From NCBI GenBank assembly GCA_008729055.1, contig SDUX01000002.1, forward strand, positions 2,631,874 through 2,695,873: a stretch of 64,000 bases of DNA, in the 5' to 3' direction. This document shows, piece by piece, positions 11,001-19,997 of the stretch. A model generated the notes under the pieces. It searched no databases and was not told where the DNA came from. It saw only the letters and a list, made by a program, of their open reading frames with translations. The stretch is from Pyropia haitanensis. Taxonomy: Eukaryota > Rhodophyta > Bangiophyceae > Bangiales > Bangiaceae. The position numbers and the translations under genes are program-made. The first letter of the stretch is position 1, and every line of letters starts with the position of its first letter.

Positions 11001-11885
11001 CGCGGCCGCGGCCGCCGCGCGCCTCCTCGCCGCGGCACCCCCCTTTTTCAGCCCCTTGCCGCTGTCCCCAGCGGCCGCGGCTACCGCCGCGGATCGCTGT
11101 GCGGGTGTCTCCCCGCTGTCCTCTGCTTCGGACGTGACGGCCGAGCCCAGCGCCTCGGCGCGCCCCGCCAGCGCCGCCACCACCGCCGCCTTCTTCTTCA
11201 GCCGCGCCACCTCCTCCTCCGCGACCGCGTCGAGGAGGGCGCGGAGCAGCTCGTGGGCGTCCTGCTGCTGGCGGCCGCGGAAGCGCGGCGCCCGCACGCC
11301 TACCGCGTCAAGAAGGACGCCCGGGTTGAGGGCGCCCCGCTTGGCCACTCCACTCCGTAGGCCCGGCCGCCCGCCGCCGCCGCCACCCACGCCGCGCGTC
11401 TTCTTCCCCGGGCTCCCCGGCACTGGCGACGCCCCGGGCGTTGTCTCCCATGCGCCCGCCATCACCTGCCGCAGCGCGGCGGTGACAGGCCCCTCACACA
11501 CGGGCGCCGGCGCGCCGAGCAGCTGATCGCGCAGGCCTGGCAGGCGCAGCACATTCTGCAGCGCCGAGTTGAAAAAGCACGTGTTGCCCAGGTTGACCAG
11601 CCCCCGCGGTGGCGCCCGCACGTCGAGTGCGCTCAGCGCCGCCGCGTCGAGCACCCCCGACGAGGCCGACGACCCGGACGCCGACGATACCGTGCCGCCG
11701 CCCCCCGACCGGCGGCTGGACAGAGCAGACGGAGCGGCCGACGGGGGCGCGCCCGGCGCGGCGTCGCCGCCGGCAGCGGCCGCCTTGGCCGCCTTGGCCG
11801 CCGCCGCGTCGGTGGCCTTGCGCTTCTGCGACGCGCGGCGGTTGGCAGCGGCCATCTTCTTGCTGCCCTTTTGCTTACGCGCCAT
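8082..11885 (-). CDS. Ubiquitin-specific protease, USP16/USP45 (UBP) type
   Basis: Cysteine protease that removes ubiquitin from proteins. One uninterrupted 1267-residue frame from the ATG at 11885 with a basic N-terminus (MARKQKGSKKM). The Cys box is at about residues 94-112 (RGLVNLGNTCFFNSALQNV, Cys near 103), followed by QFRG-like FRGRQQQDAHELLRALLD, which is closest to USP16/45. Zinc-finger cysteine pairs are RCCACGTV and YGCEACT. The fold resumes with PPVLILQLQRF, and the His box GGSLYAGHYTCYV lies about 60 residues before the end, followed by WWYCSDSHVS and AYLLFY. Between the two halves lies a very long disordered insertion (roughly residues 500-1050) rich in Ser, Ala and Gly, with a poly-Pro run (bases 10620-10690). 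The ZnF-UBP domain that precedes the protease in animal USP16 is absent. It shares a divergent spacer with DDX47. Confidence 0.92.
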   Translation of the reverse strand: MARKQKGSKKMAAANRRASQKRKATDAAAAKAAKAAAAGGDAAPGAPPSAAPSALSSRRSGGGGTVSSASGSSASSGVLDAAALSALDVRAPPRGLVNLGNTCFFNSALQNVLRLPGLRDQLLGAPAPVCEGPVTAALRQVMAGAWETTPGASPVPGSPGKKTRGVGGGGGGRPGLRSGVAKRGALNPGVLLDAVGVRAPRFRGRQQQDAHELLRALLDAVAEEEVARLKKKAAVVAALAGRAEALGSAVTSEAEDSGETPAQRSAAVAAAAGDSGKGLKKGGAAARRRAAAAAAARAEAVSAAAPPPPPRRAPPAAAAAAPPIVSFVERVTQGQQVSEIRCCACGTVSARTQPFSDLSLALVEATSRPVVGPATAPVVGPLLPLGPEEEPAASAPATGAPPPPPPPPPPPPPPPPPPPPPPPGGCGALGLRRPAPPPGSDVAPATISASILSSVTLAKRVEPELVDPPPVASGLPLAPPSSPPPSAMAEHPAPALSACTALVVSGPLVDVTPPAQPVDVDMEGESCPTGDPAHSAPASNAGEEEMSDWFALFDTPEDGPSTTSAGSRTAGSTIPAAPPYNPAGLVGAGASGPLSKRPAFVSSNPFGSTAVYESLTVSLAALAQSEILEGDNAYGCEACTAAARRAAAAERRRRRAYAVSAKPPLLPRPSSRPGLGIVPSAGSASSPPAPLPAAADAAGSAGVVDLARSGLGAAERRGVDSAAVSMCSGSSVSDGEEDGGTVAARAGAIPGAAAGTSAAGLSLDATRVPAVGVARPQPRRDLSPGASVPRSTLSVQLPGAAAASSVSSAAAGLADVEEGTDTTSLDGETEGDCGSAHSASAQASSIDGDGSMWRDVPRPSSSASVDSDAEGRGENDAGVPRQSGTDTGSGILQGDLSPPSPASSASFVGADGAAGGADVAAGSPAVQAPVLAAMLQRVPVSRGSGPVASGAKDVSDAAATGVMRTASALTLRDTEGKDEPNEATGAPSSGTDDPSAEDEGLEDEEIKVPTVRTRAERRERLQKVPPVLILQLQRFTQTPRGGLRKLSGHVPFPLDLDMSPFMAPPAVDEAADKSPDHSSTAAAAAAAADVPSPPAAQAAARAAKKQRKSRPQSTPSEVADGGRAPSEDGHRSEASTRSDGCLTWSDGSESLEEMTATGSDEGEADGIEPVPEDATAAADGPPASRIVRPDGQYTLSGVVVHGGSLYAGHYTCYVRGGEAKDAPPRAPGATPAHEWWYCSDSHVSAALEKDVLAAEAYLLFYTAVRSE
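10619..10690 (+). repeat. (GGTGGC)n microsatellite inside the USP16-like gene
   Basis: Imperfect GGT/GGC triplet repeat of about 70 bp. On the coding (minus) strand it encodes a run of more than 20 prolines in the disordered insertion of the deubiquitinase. It stays in frame and is likely length-variable. Confidence 0.75.
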
Positions 11886-12227
11886 GACGCGTCGCGGGCG
11901 ACCAGGAGAGGCGTCGCACGGGGGGCAAGGCGAGGGGGGTGGGGGGGGAGACAGCGGGGGTAGAATAGCAAACGCAAGAATAGTGCAGCGGAGAGGCGGT
12001 AACAAGGGGTCGGGGGGGGGGGGGGGATGCCTGGCAAGGGGGGACGGGGAGACGACAAATAAAACGCGGATTGAAGGAACGCCGGCGGCCACCGCCGACA
12101 GCCCGCACGCCCCCGCGCCGCGCGGGCGTGGCCGGCGCCCCACCACCCGCCGGCACCCACGCACGGCGCCCACGCCGCGCGCCTGCCCGGCGTCGTCTCC
12201 CCCCCGCCGCCGCCCGCCGCCCGTCGA

Positions 12228-12262
<35 letters not shown>

Positions 12263-13414
12263 AACCGACCCACACGCCGCGCCGGCCGCACGGACACCGC
12301 GCACACCCTCGTCGTCCTCGGGGTGGGGTGGGGGGGGGGGGGGGGGGGTGGCCGCCCACGCGCACACAGGACAGCCGGAAGCGCGGCGACGGCCGGCGCG
12401 CGCGGGCAGCAGGGGGGTGGGTGGGGGGGGGGGTGGGGGGGGACGGGCGGCGCGACAACCGCCGCCGCCAGCCGCGGCGCCGCCGGTAGCCCTACGACGG
12501 CCACGCGTGTCACCACCCTGTCGTCCCCCCCCACCCCCCCCCCCCTGGACTGCGTGGGGCCCACAACGCCACACCACCGCCCCCAGCGGCGCGTGTGCAC
12601 GCGGCGGCCGAGCGCGCCGCCGGGCGCGGCCACCGCCCTGCAGCTGTAAGGAGAACAAAGACCGGATTCGGCGGCGGTGGGGTGCTGGCGGTGATGACGG
12701 CGCGCGCCCCGCCCCCCCCCCTTTTTGGTTGCCTGCATTCGCACTCGCGGGTGTCGACGTTTCTAAGAAATTCTCTGACAGCCGCCGTCGGCGCCCGCGT
12801 GTGGACCCGCTGCCGCCCCTCTGATCGACTGCGGGCGAGGACCGCACCAGTGATTGGTCGACCGGTGCCCCGACGGGGGTACATTACGTGGCTTGACCAG
12901 AAAGGTCAGCCCGATCGGGGCGTGGTAGCCTGTCCTGGGCGCGTCAAGTGTAAGGGCGATCGTACTTAAATATCATATTGAGTATTTATTATTGGGCGTA
13001 CTTAATGACGGACTGCCCCTCATTGTGCACACGTGGCGATCCAGGACACCAATTCCACAATCGCAGTCACCAGTCACAAGCCCTCATTCACAGACAACCA
13101 CGTGACCGCCGTGCGCCGCCGGCGTCCCGTCGTTTTCCCATCTTCGCCGTCACCCGTGTTCGCTGCGGCGTGCCAACCGCTCTTTCTCCGCTACGACCGC
13201 GGGCATCCTTACGGTGCAGGTCTGGTGCCGTCGCCTGCTCGTCGCCTGTTCACCCTTTTCCTTGGCGCTCCTGTTTCCGTGTGCTTCTGCGTGGTTGCTG
13301 GTGCGCTCATCCTCTGCCAAACAGCCAGTGGCAGAGGAGCGCAGGCGCGCTCACCTGTTGCCCAACGAGCGTTGGTAAGAGGAGCCTGTCCGCGCTGACG
13401 CTGCGCCCTTGGTC
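11886..13414. promoter_or_regulatory. Divergent intergenic region, USP16-like / DDX47
   Basis: This 1.5 kb spacer lies between two divergent start codons and should carry both promoters. The USP-proximal kilobase is full of G and C runs (for example 12010-12026, 12329-12348, 12420-12450) and gives only arginine/proline-rich spurious frames. A sharp AT-rich patch, including TTAAATATCATATTGAGTAT at 12965-12984, stands out against the GC background about 430 bp before the DDX47 start and is the best core-promoter candidate. No coding sequence is supported. Confidence 0.45.
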
Positions 13415-14989
13415 ATGGGTGACGCCGGCCCGGCGGCTGCGGCCGACGCTGATGGCGGGGCGCCCGCCGCGGTGCCCGCTGCCCGCGCCCCGGTGCCGCC
13501 GCGGCCGGGGGGTCATGAGCCCCCCGCAACCCCCAAGGCGACCCCCCCCACCCCAGCTGCGGCGGCGGGTGCGGCGGCAGCACCCCCTCCCCCCGCCACC
13601 TTTGCCGAGGCCGGCGTGTGTCCCGAGCTCGTCGACGCGTGCACGCGGCTCAACTTTACCAAGCCCACCCCCATCCAGGCCGAGGCGCTGCCGCTCGCCC
13701 TGTCGGGGCGCGACGTCATTGGGCTGGCGCAGACGGGCAGCGGCAAGACTGCCGCGTTCACGCTGCCCATCCTGCAGGGCCTCCTCGACGCGGGCCCCGC
13801 CGCGGGCACCCCCTACGCGGTGGTCATGGCGCCGACGCGGGAGCTGGCCGTCCAGATTGCGGCGGTGGTGGTAGCGCTCGGCGGCGACCTCGGCGCCCGC
13901 GTCGTCACGCTGACGGGGGGAGAAGACATGATGGCGCAGGCGGTGGCGCTGGCCAAGCGCCCGCACGTGGTTGTCGCGACGCCGGGGCGGCTGGTGGACC
14001 ACCTGGAGCACACCAAGGGCTTCTCCATGCGCGCCGTGCGGTTCCTGGTGCTCGACGAGGCGGACCGGCTGCTGAACATGGACTTTGAGGCGGAGATTGA
14101 CGCGGTGCTGAGCGTCCTCCCGCGGGACCGCCGGACGTTCCTCTTTTCCGCGACCATGACGTCGCAGGTGCGCAAGCTCCAGCGCGCCTGCCTCGTCAAG
14201 CCCGCCAAGGTGTCCGTGTCGGACAAGTACGGGACGGTGTCGACGCTCGTCCAGTCGTTTGCGTTCATGCCCGCCAAGCACAAGGACTGCTACCTCGCCT
14301 ACGTACTGCACTCGCTCGGCGGCAAGACCGCGATTGTGTTTGTCGACACGCAGGCGACGGCGGGGCGGCTGGCGCTGGTGCTCCACGCCCTCGGCTACGC
14401 CGCCACCGCCATCCACGGGGGCCTGCCGCAGGCCGCCCGCCTCGAGGCGCTGGGCAAGTTCAAGGCCGGCGACCGGGCGGTGCTGGTCGCGACGGACGTG
14501 GCGTCCCGGGGGCTGGACATCCCGTCGGTGGACGCGGTCATCAACTTTGACGTGCCGAGCTACGGCAAGGACTACATCCACCGCGTCGGCCGCACCGCCC
14601 GCGCGGGGCGGTCGGGCCTGGCGGTGAGCCTCGTCTCCCAGTACGACGTTGAAAACTTCCAGCGCGTCGAGGGCCTCATTGGCAAGAAGCTGCCAAAGTA
14701 CGACGCGGACGAGGCGACGGTGCTGCTGCTGGCCGAGCGGGTGGCCGAGGCGCAGCGCTACGCCGCCGCCGAGCTGCGTGAGGCGGAGGAGGCCCGCCGG
14801 GAGCGCGCGTCCCGGGGGGGGGGGCGCGGGGGGGCCAAGGGCATCAACAAGCGCCGTGGGGCGTACGCCGCCGACGCAGACGTGGCGGCGCTCGACGGGG
14901 AGCGCATCAGGGGGGTGCTGTCGGGGATGGAGAGCGGACGCGGGCGGGGCGGGCGGGCAGGGGACAAGGCGAAGAAGCGGCGTTACTAG
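13415..14989 (+). CDS. RRP3: DEAD-box ATP-dependent RNA helicase DDX47/RRP3
   Basis: Nucleolar helicase needed for pre-rRNA processing and small-subunit assembly. Intact single exon, 524 residues; the frame is open two codons upstream but the first ATG is at 13415. An Ala/Pro-rich N-terminus (residues 1-60) precedes the Q motif (FAEAGVCPEL to TKPTPIQAEALPLAL, 63-96). Motif I AQTGSGKT is at 105-112, Ia PTREL at 140-144, DEAD at 214-217, SAT at 245-247, TDVASRGLD at 360-368 and HRVGRTARAGRSG at 389-401. The family signature SQYDVENFQRVEGLIGKKLP (about 408-427) and RVAEAQRYA afterwards separate DDX47/RRP3 from other DEAD proteins. The C-terminus is basic and ends KAKKRRY, consistent with nucleolar location. 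Convergent with the next gene, 263 bp between stop codons. Confidence 0.97.
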   Translation: MGDAGPAAAADADGGAPAAVPAARAPVPPRPGGHEPPATPKATPPTPAAAAGAAAAPPPPATFAEAGVCPELVDACTRLNFTKPTPIQAEALPLALSGRDVIGLAQTGSGKTAAFTLPILQGLLDAGPAAGTPYAVVMAPTRELAVQIAAVVVALGGDLGARVVTLTGGEDMMAQAVALAKRPHVVVATPGRLVDHLEHTKGFSMRAVRFLVLDEADRLLNMDFEAEIDAVLSVLPRDRRTFLFSATMTSQVRKLQRACLVKPAKVSVSDKYGTVSTLVQSFAFMPAKHKDCYLAYVLHSLGGKTAIVFVDTQATAGRLALVLHALGYAATAIHGGLPQAARLEALGKFKAGDRAVLVATDVASRGLDIPSVDAVINFDVPSYGKDYIHRVGRTARAGRSGLAVSLVSQYDVENFQRVEGLIGKKLPKYDADEATVLLLAERVAEAQRYAAAELREAEEARRERASRGGGRGGAKGINKRRGAYAADADVAALDGERIRGVLSGMESGRGRGGRAGDKAKKRRY

Positions 14990-15252
14990 GGAGGGTGCCC
15001 GTCGTGTGGTTTGGATGGGTGGGCGAACGGTGGTCATCTGCTTGCAGGGCCTTGTCGCCTGCGTACACAGTACTCAAGGGGGGGACAGGGGACCACGCGC
15101 TCCCTGGCAGTCTGCCGCAGTCAGCTCTTCTTTTCCTGCCCATCCACGGTGCACCCGCCACGGTCGCCCCCCCCCCTCAAAAGCACCCGCAACCATGCAC
15201 TCCGCAGACCCGGACTCGCCGAGGGCGCAGACAGTGTTGCGGCGACGAGCGT

Positions 15253-16513
15253 CTACGCCCTCAAAAACGCGGCCACCCCCTCCAGCCGCCCCACCTCGTA
15301 CAGCGCCGCGAGCTCCTCCCGCACCGCGTTCCACCCCTCCCCCGTGCCTAGTTCCGCGCGGATGGCGGCGGCGTCCATCGCGTACGCGGCGCGGTCGAGG
15401 GCGACCTGCGCCACCTCCTTGCCCTCGGCAATCTCCTCCAGCCGCTCATCCCCTGCCATCCGCTCGTAGATGCGGCGGAGGCTGTCGACGCCCGTGTAGC
15501 CGGCCGCCACCGCCACGGCCGCGATGGGACCGCCGGCGGCGGCGGCCCCCCCGGCGGCCACCGCCGCCGCGTCAAACCCCCGCCCCGCCGTCGCCGGCGC
15601 CAGCGGCACGGGCCCGAGCGTCCACAGTGGCAGCTGCAGCGCCGCGCGCGCCGCGTCGCGCGCTTCGAGCGGCCGCCGCATGCCCGCCAGCACCCCCGAG
15701 TGGTACACGTGCATGGCGCCCCAGCCGACAAACGCCGCCGCCGCCCGCTCGCACGTCACCAGCGCGGAGGAGGCGTCGCCCTTGGCGGCGTGGAACGCGG
15801 CGAGCCCCCGGTACAGGTCCATAAACGGGCCCACCTTGAGCAGGCAGTACCGCTCAATGCCCATGCCCAGCTCGCCAACGGCGCCTTCGGTGTAGACCGC
15901 GGCGGGCGGGAAGCCGTGCGCGCCGCTATCGGCGGTGGCGGCGATGAGCGCCCGCGCCGCCTGCCCGGCGCCCGCGTCGTCGGCCACCGCCGTCACGCGG
16001 TGCACGTACTGCGCCGGGGAGACGGCGGCGTGCACCAGCTGCGCGGCGGCGGCGCCGCCCGTCGAGCCGGTCGTCACGACGGGGAGGGGCACGCCAGGGG
16101 AGGGCGTCGGCCAGCGGAGGAGGCCGACCACCTCCCCGCCCGCGCCGGGCCGCACGCCCAGCGGGATGACCAGCGGGTGGATGTTGTACGCGCGGGCGGC
16201 GTCAGGGGGGACGGGCGCGTAGCCCTGGCGGAGGTAGAGCGCGTGCAGGAGGGGCGCCACCGCCGGCGCGGCGGTCGGCACGCCCGCCGTGTCGGTGATG
16301 TAGGCGGCGAGCGCGGCGGCGAGGCCGGGGATAGCGTCGACGGCGGGGGGGGCGCCGCGGGGGGGGGGTGTCGGCAGACGCCGACGCGCGCACAGCCGCG
16401 GCGGCGCCCCGCCTCGGCAGCCGGCGGGGGGCCACCACGCGCCAGCCGCCGGCGCGGCCGCCCACCGCGGCTGGCCGGTGGGGGAGCAGCGCTGGGGGGG
16501 GAAGAAACGCCAT
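15253..16513 (-). CDS. Plastid-targeted protein of unknown function; one frameshift
   Basis: From the ATG at 16513 the first ~47 residues form a convincing plastid transit peptide: no acids, many Ala/Arg/Pro, ending AAAAVRASASA with the VRA-S cleavage type. The frame changes in one of two adjacent G runs (16345-16352 or 16359-16368) to a mature region of about 365 residues that is rich in small amino acids but not low-complexity. Recognisable patches are YNIHPLVIPLGVRPG, VVGLLRWPTP, ERYCLLKVGPFMDLYRG and a helical C-terminus (SLRRIYERMAGDERLEEIAE). Cofactor or catalytic motifs were not identified. Helical pairs around FHAAKGDASSALVTCERAAA might suggest a TPR-like fold, but this is a guess. 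The composition suggests a folded, conserved stromal or thylakoid-associated protein. I do not recognise the family. Confidence 0.7.
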
Positions 16514-17513
16514 GACCGTGGCAGGGGTGAGGGGTGAGGAGGGAAGAGATGGCGCGGGTGGTGAGAGAAGGCAAAGGGGGAGGGTCGACCGCAGGGGGGG
16601 GGACGACCGCAGGGGGGGCGGTCGGGGGGGTCCAGGCGATGCCCTGGCGAGGGTGAGAGGGTGACGCTGACGGGCACCGCAGAGGTCGGATGCCGACGCC
16701 GACGGCGTCTGCTGTGGAGATCTGTGTGGCCAGCGTAGCACCATCGGCCGATAAGGAAACGTGCCACATAAGAATGAAAAAAAAACAGTTTTCGATCCTT
16801 CCAGAGCGTGCTGCTGAACAGCTGGCGCACCCCGATCGTCTCGGCGTCTGCCATGCCATCCCACGCGGACGCCGCCTCCACGAGCTCTCGCGGCGGTGGT
16901 GGCCCATTGTGTCGCACGGGGGCGGCGGAACCGCCGGCGCCCGCGGGAGCCCCAGGCGACAAGAGCGACGGCGACGGCGGTGACGGCGGCGGCGCGCAGC
17001 TGGCGCCTGCCGCCCTGGTGGCGGCGGCGACCGCCACGGCCGTGGCTGTCGCCGCACGTCCGCAGCGGCCGCCGCGGGTGGCGGCGCCAACGACAGCGCC
17101 CGTCCGAGGCCGCCCGCCGCACCGCCGAGGCCGCGACGGCCGGCGGCCCGCCACGCCGCCGGCGCGTCCGTGCGCACGCGGCGACCCCATCGGCGGCGGC
17201 GGCGGCCGACCCGCCACCCCGACGGCACGCCGCAGGGGCGCTGGCCGGATGGCCCCGCAGCAGGCCGCCAGGGGGCCACCCGCCCCGCCCCGCGGCCGCC
17301 GCGTACGCACACACGCCCCTGCCGCACAGGGCGGTACAGGCACAGGGAGCGGTGGCCGCCCCGCCAGTGGCGCCGCCGCCACCGCGCGGGGGCCCAACCC
17401 CAGCAGCGCGTGGAGCGGCTCCCGTCCACGCCACCCGCAGTGAGGGTCGTGGCCGGTCGTGCCCGCCCCCTCCTTCCCTGCCTCCCCGCCTCGGCTGCCA
17501 CCCGCTGCGCCTG
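16514..17513. other. Unassigned GC-rich stretch upstream of the plastid protein gene
   Basis: The 250 bp next to the ATG at 16513 should be the promoter and 5' leader of the plastid-protein gene. A short AT-rich patch with an A9 run lies at 16755-16800. From 16850 to 17513 every frame is open on both strands. A/T placement at codon positions was checked by hand over about 90 bases and did not clearly favour any frame, so no gene is called. Confidence 0.35.
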
Positions 17514-17785
17514 TCAATCCCGCCGGCGGTGGCGGCCACGCCCCCCCCCCCGGGCGCGCGCCAGCAGCCAGCCGCCGCCGCCCACGACGGCGGTGGCCGC
17601 CCCCCCCCACACCAGCCACACACGCCACCCGCGGGCGCCACCGTCCCCCCCCCCACAAGCCCGCCGCGCAGCAGCCCAAAGCGCACGCCGCGGGTGGCGG
17701 CGATGGCACCCGCCCCCCTGCCCCACAGCCGCCCTCCCCCGCCACCGCTCGAGGCGGCGGCGCCGTCTGGCGCCGCCCCAGCGGG

Positions 17786-17817
<32 letters not shown>

Positions 17818-18082
17818 CACCGCCGTCACGTCCCCCTCCCGCTGCGGCCGCGGCGGCTGCGGCTGCCGCCTCGGCCGCCTCTGCGCGCCCCGCCCACGCG
17901 GCGCAGAGGCGGGCCCAGCCGGCGGCCGCGGCGAGCACCCCCCCCGCCCCGCCGTCGCCGTCGCACCGGTCGACGCAGGTGGCCCACGCGCGGCGGGAGA
18001 CGAGCGCGTGGAGGGAGCGCGCGCAGGGGGGGGGGCACCCGCCGGTTGCGTAGAGCGACGCGCAGGGGGGGGACGCCGCCAC
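17514..18082 (-). CDS. Possible small membrane protein with twin CX3C motif (uncertain)
   Basis: Weak candidate. Near 18080 the minus strand encodes a segment with CPPPC and CVDRC separated by 15 residues, the CX3C-X(11-16)-CX3C spacing seen in small TIM chaperones and other MIA40 substrates of the mitochondrial intermembrane space. An Ala-rich linker follows. After frame changes at a C run near 17650, the sequence RVWLVWGGAATAVVGGGGWL looks like one transmembrane helix, then a basic tail and stop at 17514. No ATG is available in frame: the stretch begins with GTG at 18082, just after a polypyrimidine tract ending in CAG (about 18090-18108) that could be a 3' splice site. If real, the gene has an upstream exon not identified here. 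Surrounding composition makes chance open frames common. Confidence 0.25.
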
Positions 18083-18451
18083 CGCCGAGACTGGCGGGGG
18101 GGGGGGGAAGGGTGGCGCGGCCCAAAGGGGACAGGGGGGGGGTAACGAAGAGGAACAACGACGTAAAGGGAGGAGAAGGGGAGGAGGGGGAGTGGGTCAG
18201 CCAAGTGCTCACAAGTGGACAGCGACACCGCCCAGGCGAGATGAGGGGCAAGGGCACGTGAGCCGTCAGCCAAAAGAAAAACACAACAGCTGCGGCGTGT
18301 CCTGGCATGAGCTGCTGTTCCCCGCCCCACCCGACCTACACCCCCGAGCTGCAAGCGTGGCGCGCGCACACAGCCCCCCGCTCACACCCGACCCGACGAC
18401 CAGCTTCGCGTCGGCACGGGGCACCCAACCCCCCCCCCACCCCCCCCACGG
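18083..18451. other. Intergenic, no supported gene
   Basis: Contains C and G runs (for example 18102-18111 and 18430-18465) and a possible minus-strand polypyrimidine tract near 18090-18108. Nothing else is supportable. Confidence 0.35.
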
Positions 18452-18664
18452 TCACCCCCCCCCACCCACACAAGACACCGCCGAGGTGCTCCCCCCCCCC
18501 ACCGTACAACTGTCGAGAAGGCGCGCACACTCGCCGCCAGGCCCGCAGCCCGTCGCGTCCGACCACCAGCCCGCGGCGGGGCGGGCGCCGGCGGCAGCGA
18601 CGGCGGCGGCGGCGGCGGTGACGACCAGCCGGGGCGGCCGCCACCGGCATCGCCGGTACTGCAT
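18452..18664 (-). CDS. Possible small secreted Cys-containing protein (uncertain)
   Basis: A 70-residue frame with its own ATG at 18664. It starts with a strongly basic N-terminus (MQYRRCRWRPPRLVV), then an Ala/Val hydrophobic core of about 15 residues, and an ARPAAGW region resembling a signal-peptide cleavage zone. Spaced cysteines follow in a Gly/Ser-rich tail (ATGCGPGGECARLLDSC, then SAVSC). It ends in a G-rich repeat region where C runs on the plus strand (18470-18500) could hide a frameshift into more Cys-containing sequence ending near 18336. It resembles no family I know, and its short length and GC bias mean it may be spurious. Confidence 0.2.
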   Translation of the reverse strand: MQYRRCRWRPPRLVVTAAAAAVAAAGARPAAGWWSDATGCGPGGECARLLDSCTVGGGSTSAVSCVGGGG

Positions 18665-19085
18665 GGTTCGGGCGGTGGAGGTAGGAGGGTGCAAAGGGGG
18701 GGGGAGGGGGGGGTGGGGGGGACGCCCGCGACAGGCCACGGCGGGGCCGACGGGGCTCGATGAGGTGGCGCGCCCGACGCGCCGCACGCTCCAGAGTGGT
18801 GGCAGTCGCCGCGGCGTGGCCGCCGCGCCCGGCGAAAAGCGCGAAAACCATACCCACCGGTGATGCGGAGATCCCGATCGGCTGTCGACAGCAGGTATCC
18901 GTTTTTTGACGGTCGTGATCCACGGTGGCGGCCCTCTGTCGTGCAGCCGTGTCCCGTGCTGGCTGTGCTGTTCGTCCCGCTGGTGAGCGGCAGATGCAGC
19001 TGCAGTCGCCGGCGTTGCCGCGTCCGCCCACCTCCCCACCTGCCTCGCTTCCCCCCCCCCGCTCCCCGCTCCACTCACCGCGACC
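18665..19085. promoter_or_regulatory. Upstream region of riboflavin synthase
   Basis: This 421 bp stretch contains a comparatively AT-rich patch at about 18836-18920, the likely core promoter for the plus-strand gene. A pyrimidine-rich tract (about 19015-19085) follows and ends at the start codon, as expected for its 5' leader. Confidence 0.4.
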
Positions 19086-19997
19086 ATGGCGTTCCTTCCC
19101 GTCCCCACCTCTGTGGTCTCGCCAGCCACCACCACCCTTCCCACCGCGTCGTCGTTTTGCCGCCGCGCCCTGCCCCTGCCCGCCGCCGCTGCCGCCCGCC
19201 GCCCCCGGTGGGCGCCACGCCGCGGTGGTGTGCCCGCCGCCCCCCCCCCCCCCACCCCCCACGGCCGCTCCCCGCCGCCCCCCACCGCCGTCTTTACCGG
19301 CATCGTCGAGGAGGTGGGCACGGTCGTGTCGCTGGTCAACGAGGACATTGCCAGCTCCGGCGGCGGCTGCACGCTCGTCGTCCGAGCGGCGACGGCGGCA
19401 GAGGGGGTGGCGCCGGGGGACAGCGTCGCGGTCAATGGCGTGTGCCTGACCGCCACCTCCATTGTGCCGGTGGGCGACGGCGACGCGCCCGCCTCGTTGT
19501 CCGATGATGCGGACAGCGCGGGCGTGTCGGCGGGCCGCCGCCAGGCGGACATGTCGTTTGGCCTTGCCGCCGAGACGCTCCGCTGCACGTCGCTGGGCGA
19601 CCTGGCCGCTGGCGGTGGGGTCAACCTGGAGCGGAGCCTCGCCGCGGACGGCCGGTTTGGCGGCCACGTGGTGCAAGGCCACGTTGACGGCACGGGCACG
19701 ATCACGGCAGTGACGCCCGACGCGGACGCGCTGACGTACACCATCGCGATGGAGCGGCGGCTGATGAAGTACATTGTGCGCAAGGGCTACGTCGCCATTG
19801 ACGGCACCAGCCTGACCGTCGTGGACGTGAGCGACGCGGGCTTTACGTTTATGATGATCCCCTACACGCAGGACCACGTGGCGCTCGCGGCCAAGCGGGC
19901 GGGCGAGCGGGTGAACGTGGAGGTGGACATCACGGGCAAGTACATTGAGAAGATTGTGGCGGAGCGGCTGGCCGAGGCGGAAGCCGCGAAGGTTTGA
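19086..19997 (+). CDS. ribE: Riboflavin synthase (alpha chain), plastid-targeted
   Basis: Dismutates two molecules of 6,7-dimethyl-8-ribityllumazine to riboflavin and 5-amino-6-ribitylaminouracil, the last step of flavin synthesis, located in plastids of plants and algae. The ATG at 19086 starts a 303-residue frame. Residues 1-68 are Ser/Thr/Ala/Pro/Arg-rich with no acids, a transit peptide. The mature part begins at the family's hallmark FTGIVEEVG (70-78), where bacterial enzymes start. The two lumazine-binding barrels are visible: barrel 1 with VNGVCLTAT, barrel 2 with FGGHVVQGHVDGTG and YVAIDGTSLTVVDV. The C-terminus HVALAAKRAGERVNVEVDI is the usual trimerisation region. An extra ~25-residue acidic loop (GDGDAPASLSDDADSAG) sits in barrel 1. 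No frameshift and no intron. Confidence 0.96.
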   Translation: MAFLPVPTSVVSPATTTLPTASSFCRRALPLPAAAAARRPRWAPRRGGVPAAPPPPTPHGRSPPPPTAVFTGIVEEVGTVVSLVNEDIASSGGGCTLVVRAATAAEGVAPGDSVAVNGVCLTATSIVPVGDGDAPASLSDDADSAGVSAGRRQADMSFGLAAETLRCTSLGDLAAGGGVNLERSLAADGRFGGHVVQGHVDGTGTITAVTPDADALTYTIAMERRLMKYIVRKGYVAIDGTSLTVVDVSDAGFTFMMIPYTQDHVALAAKRAGERVNVEVDITGKYIEKIVAERLAEAEAAKV

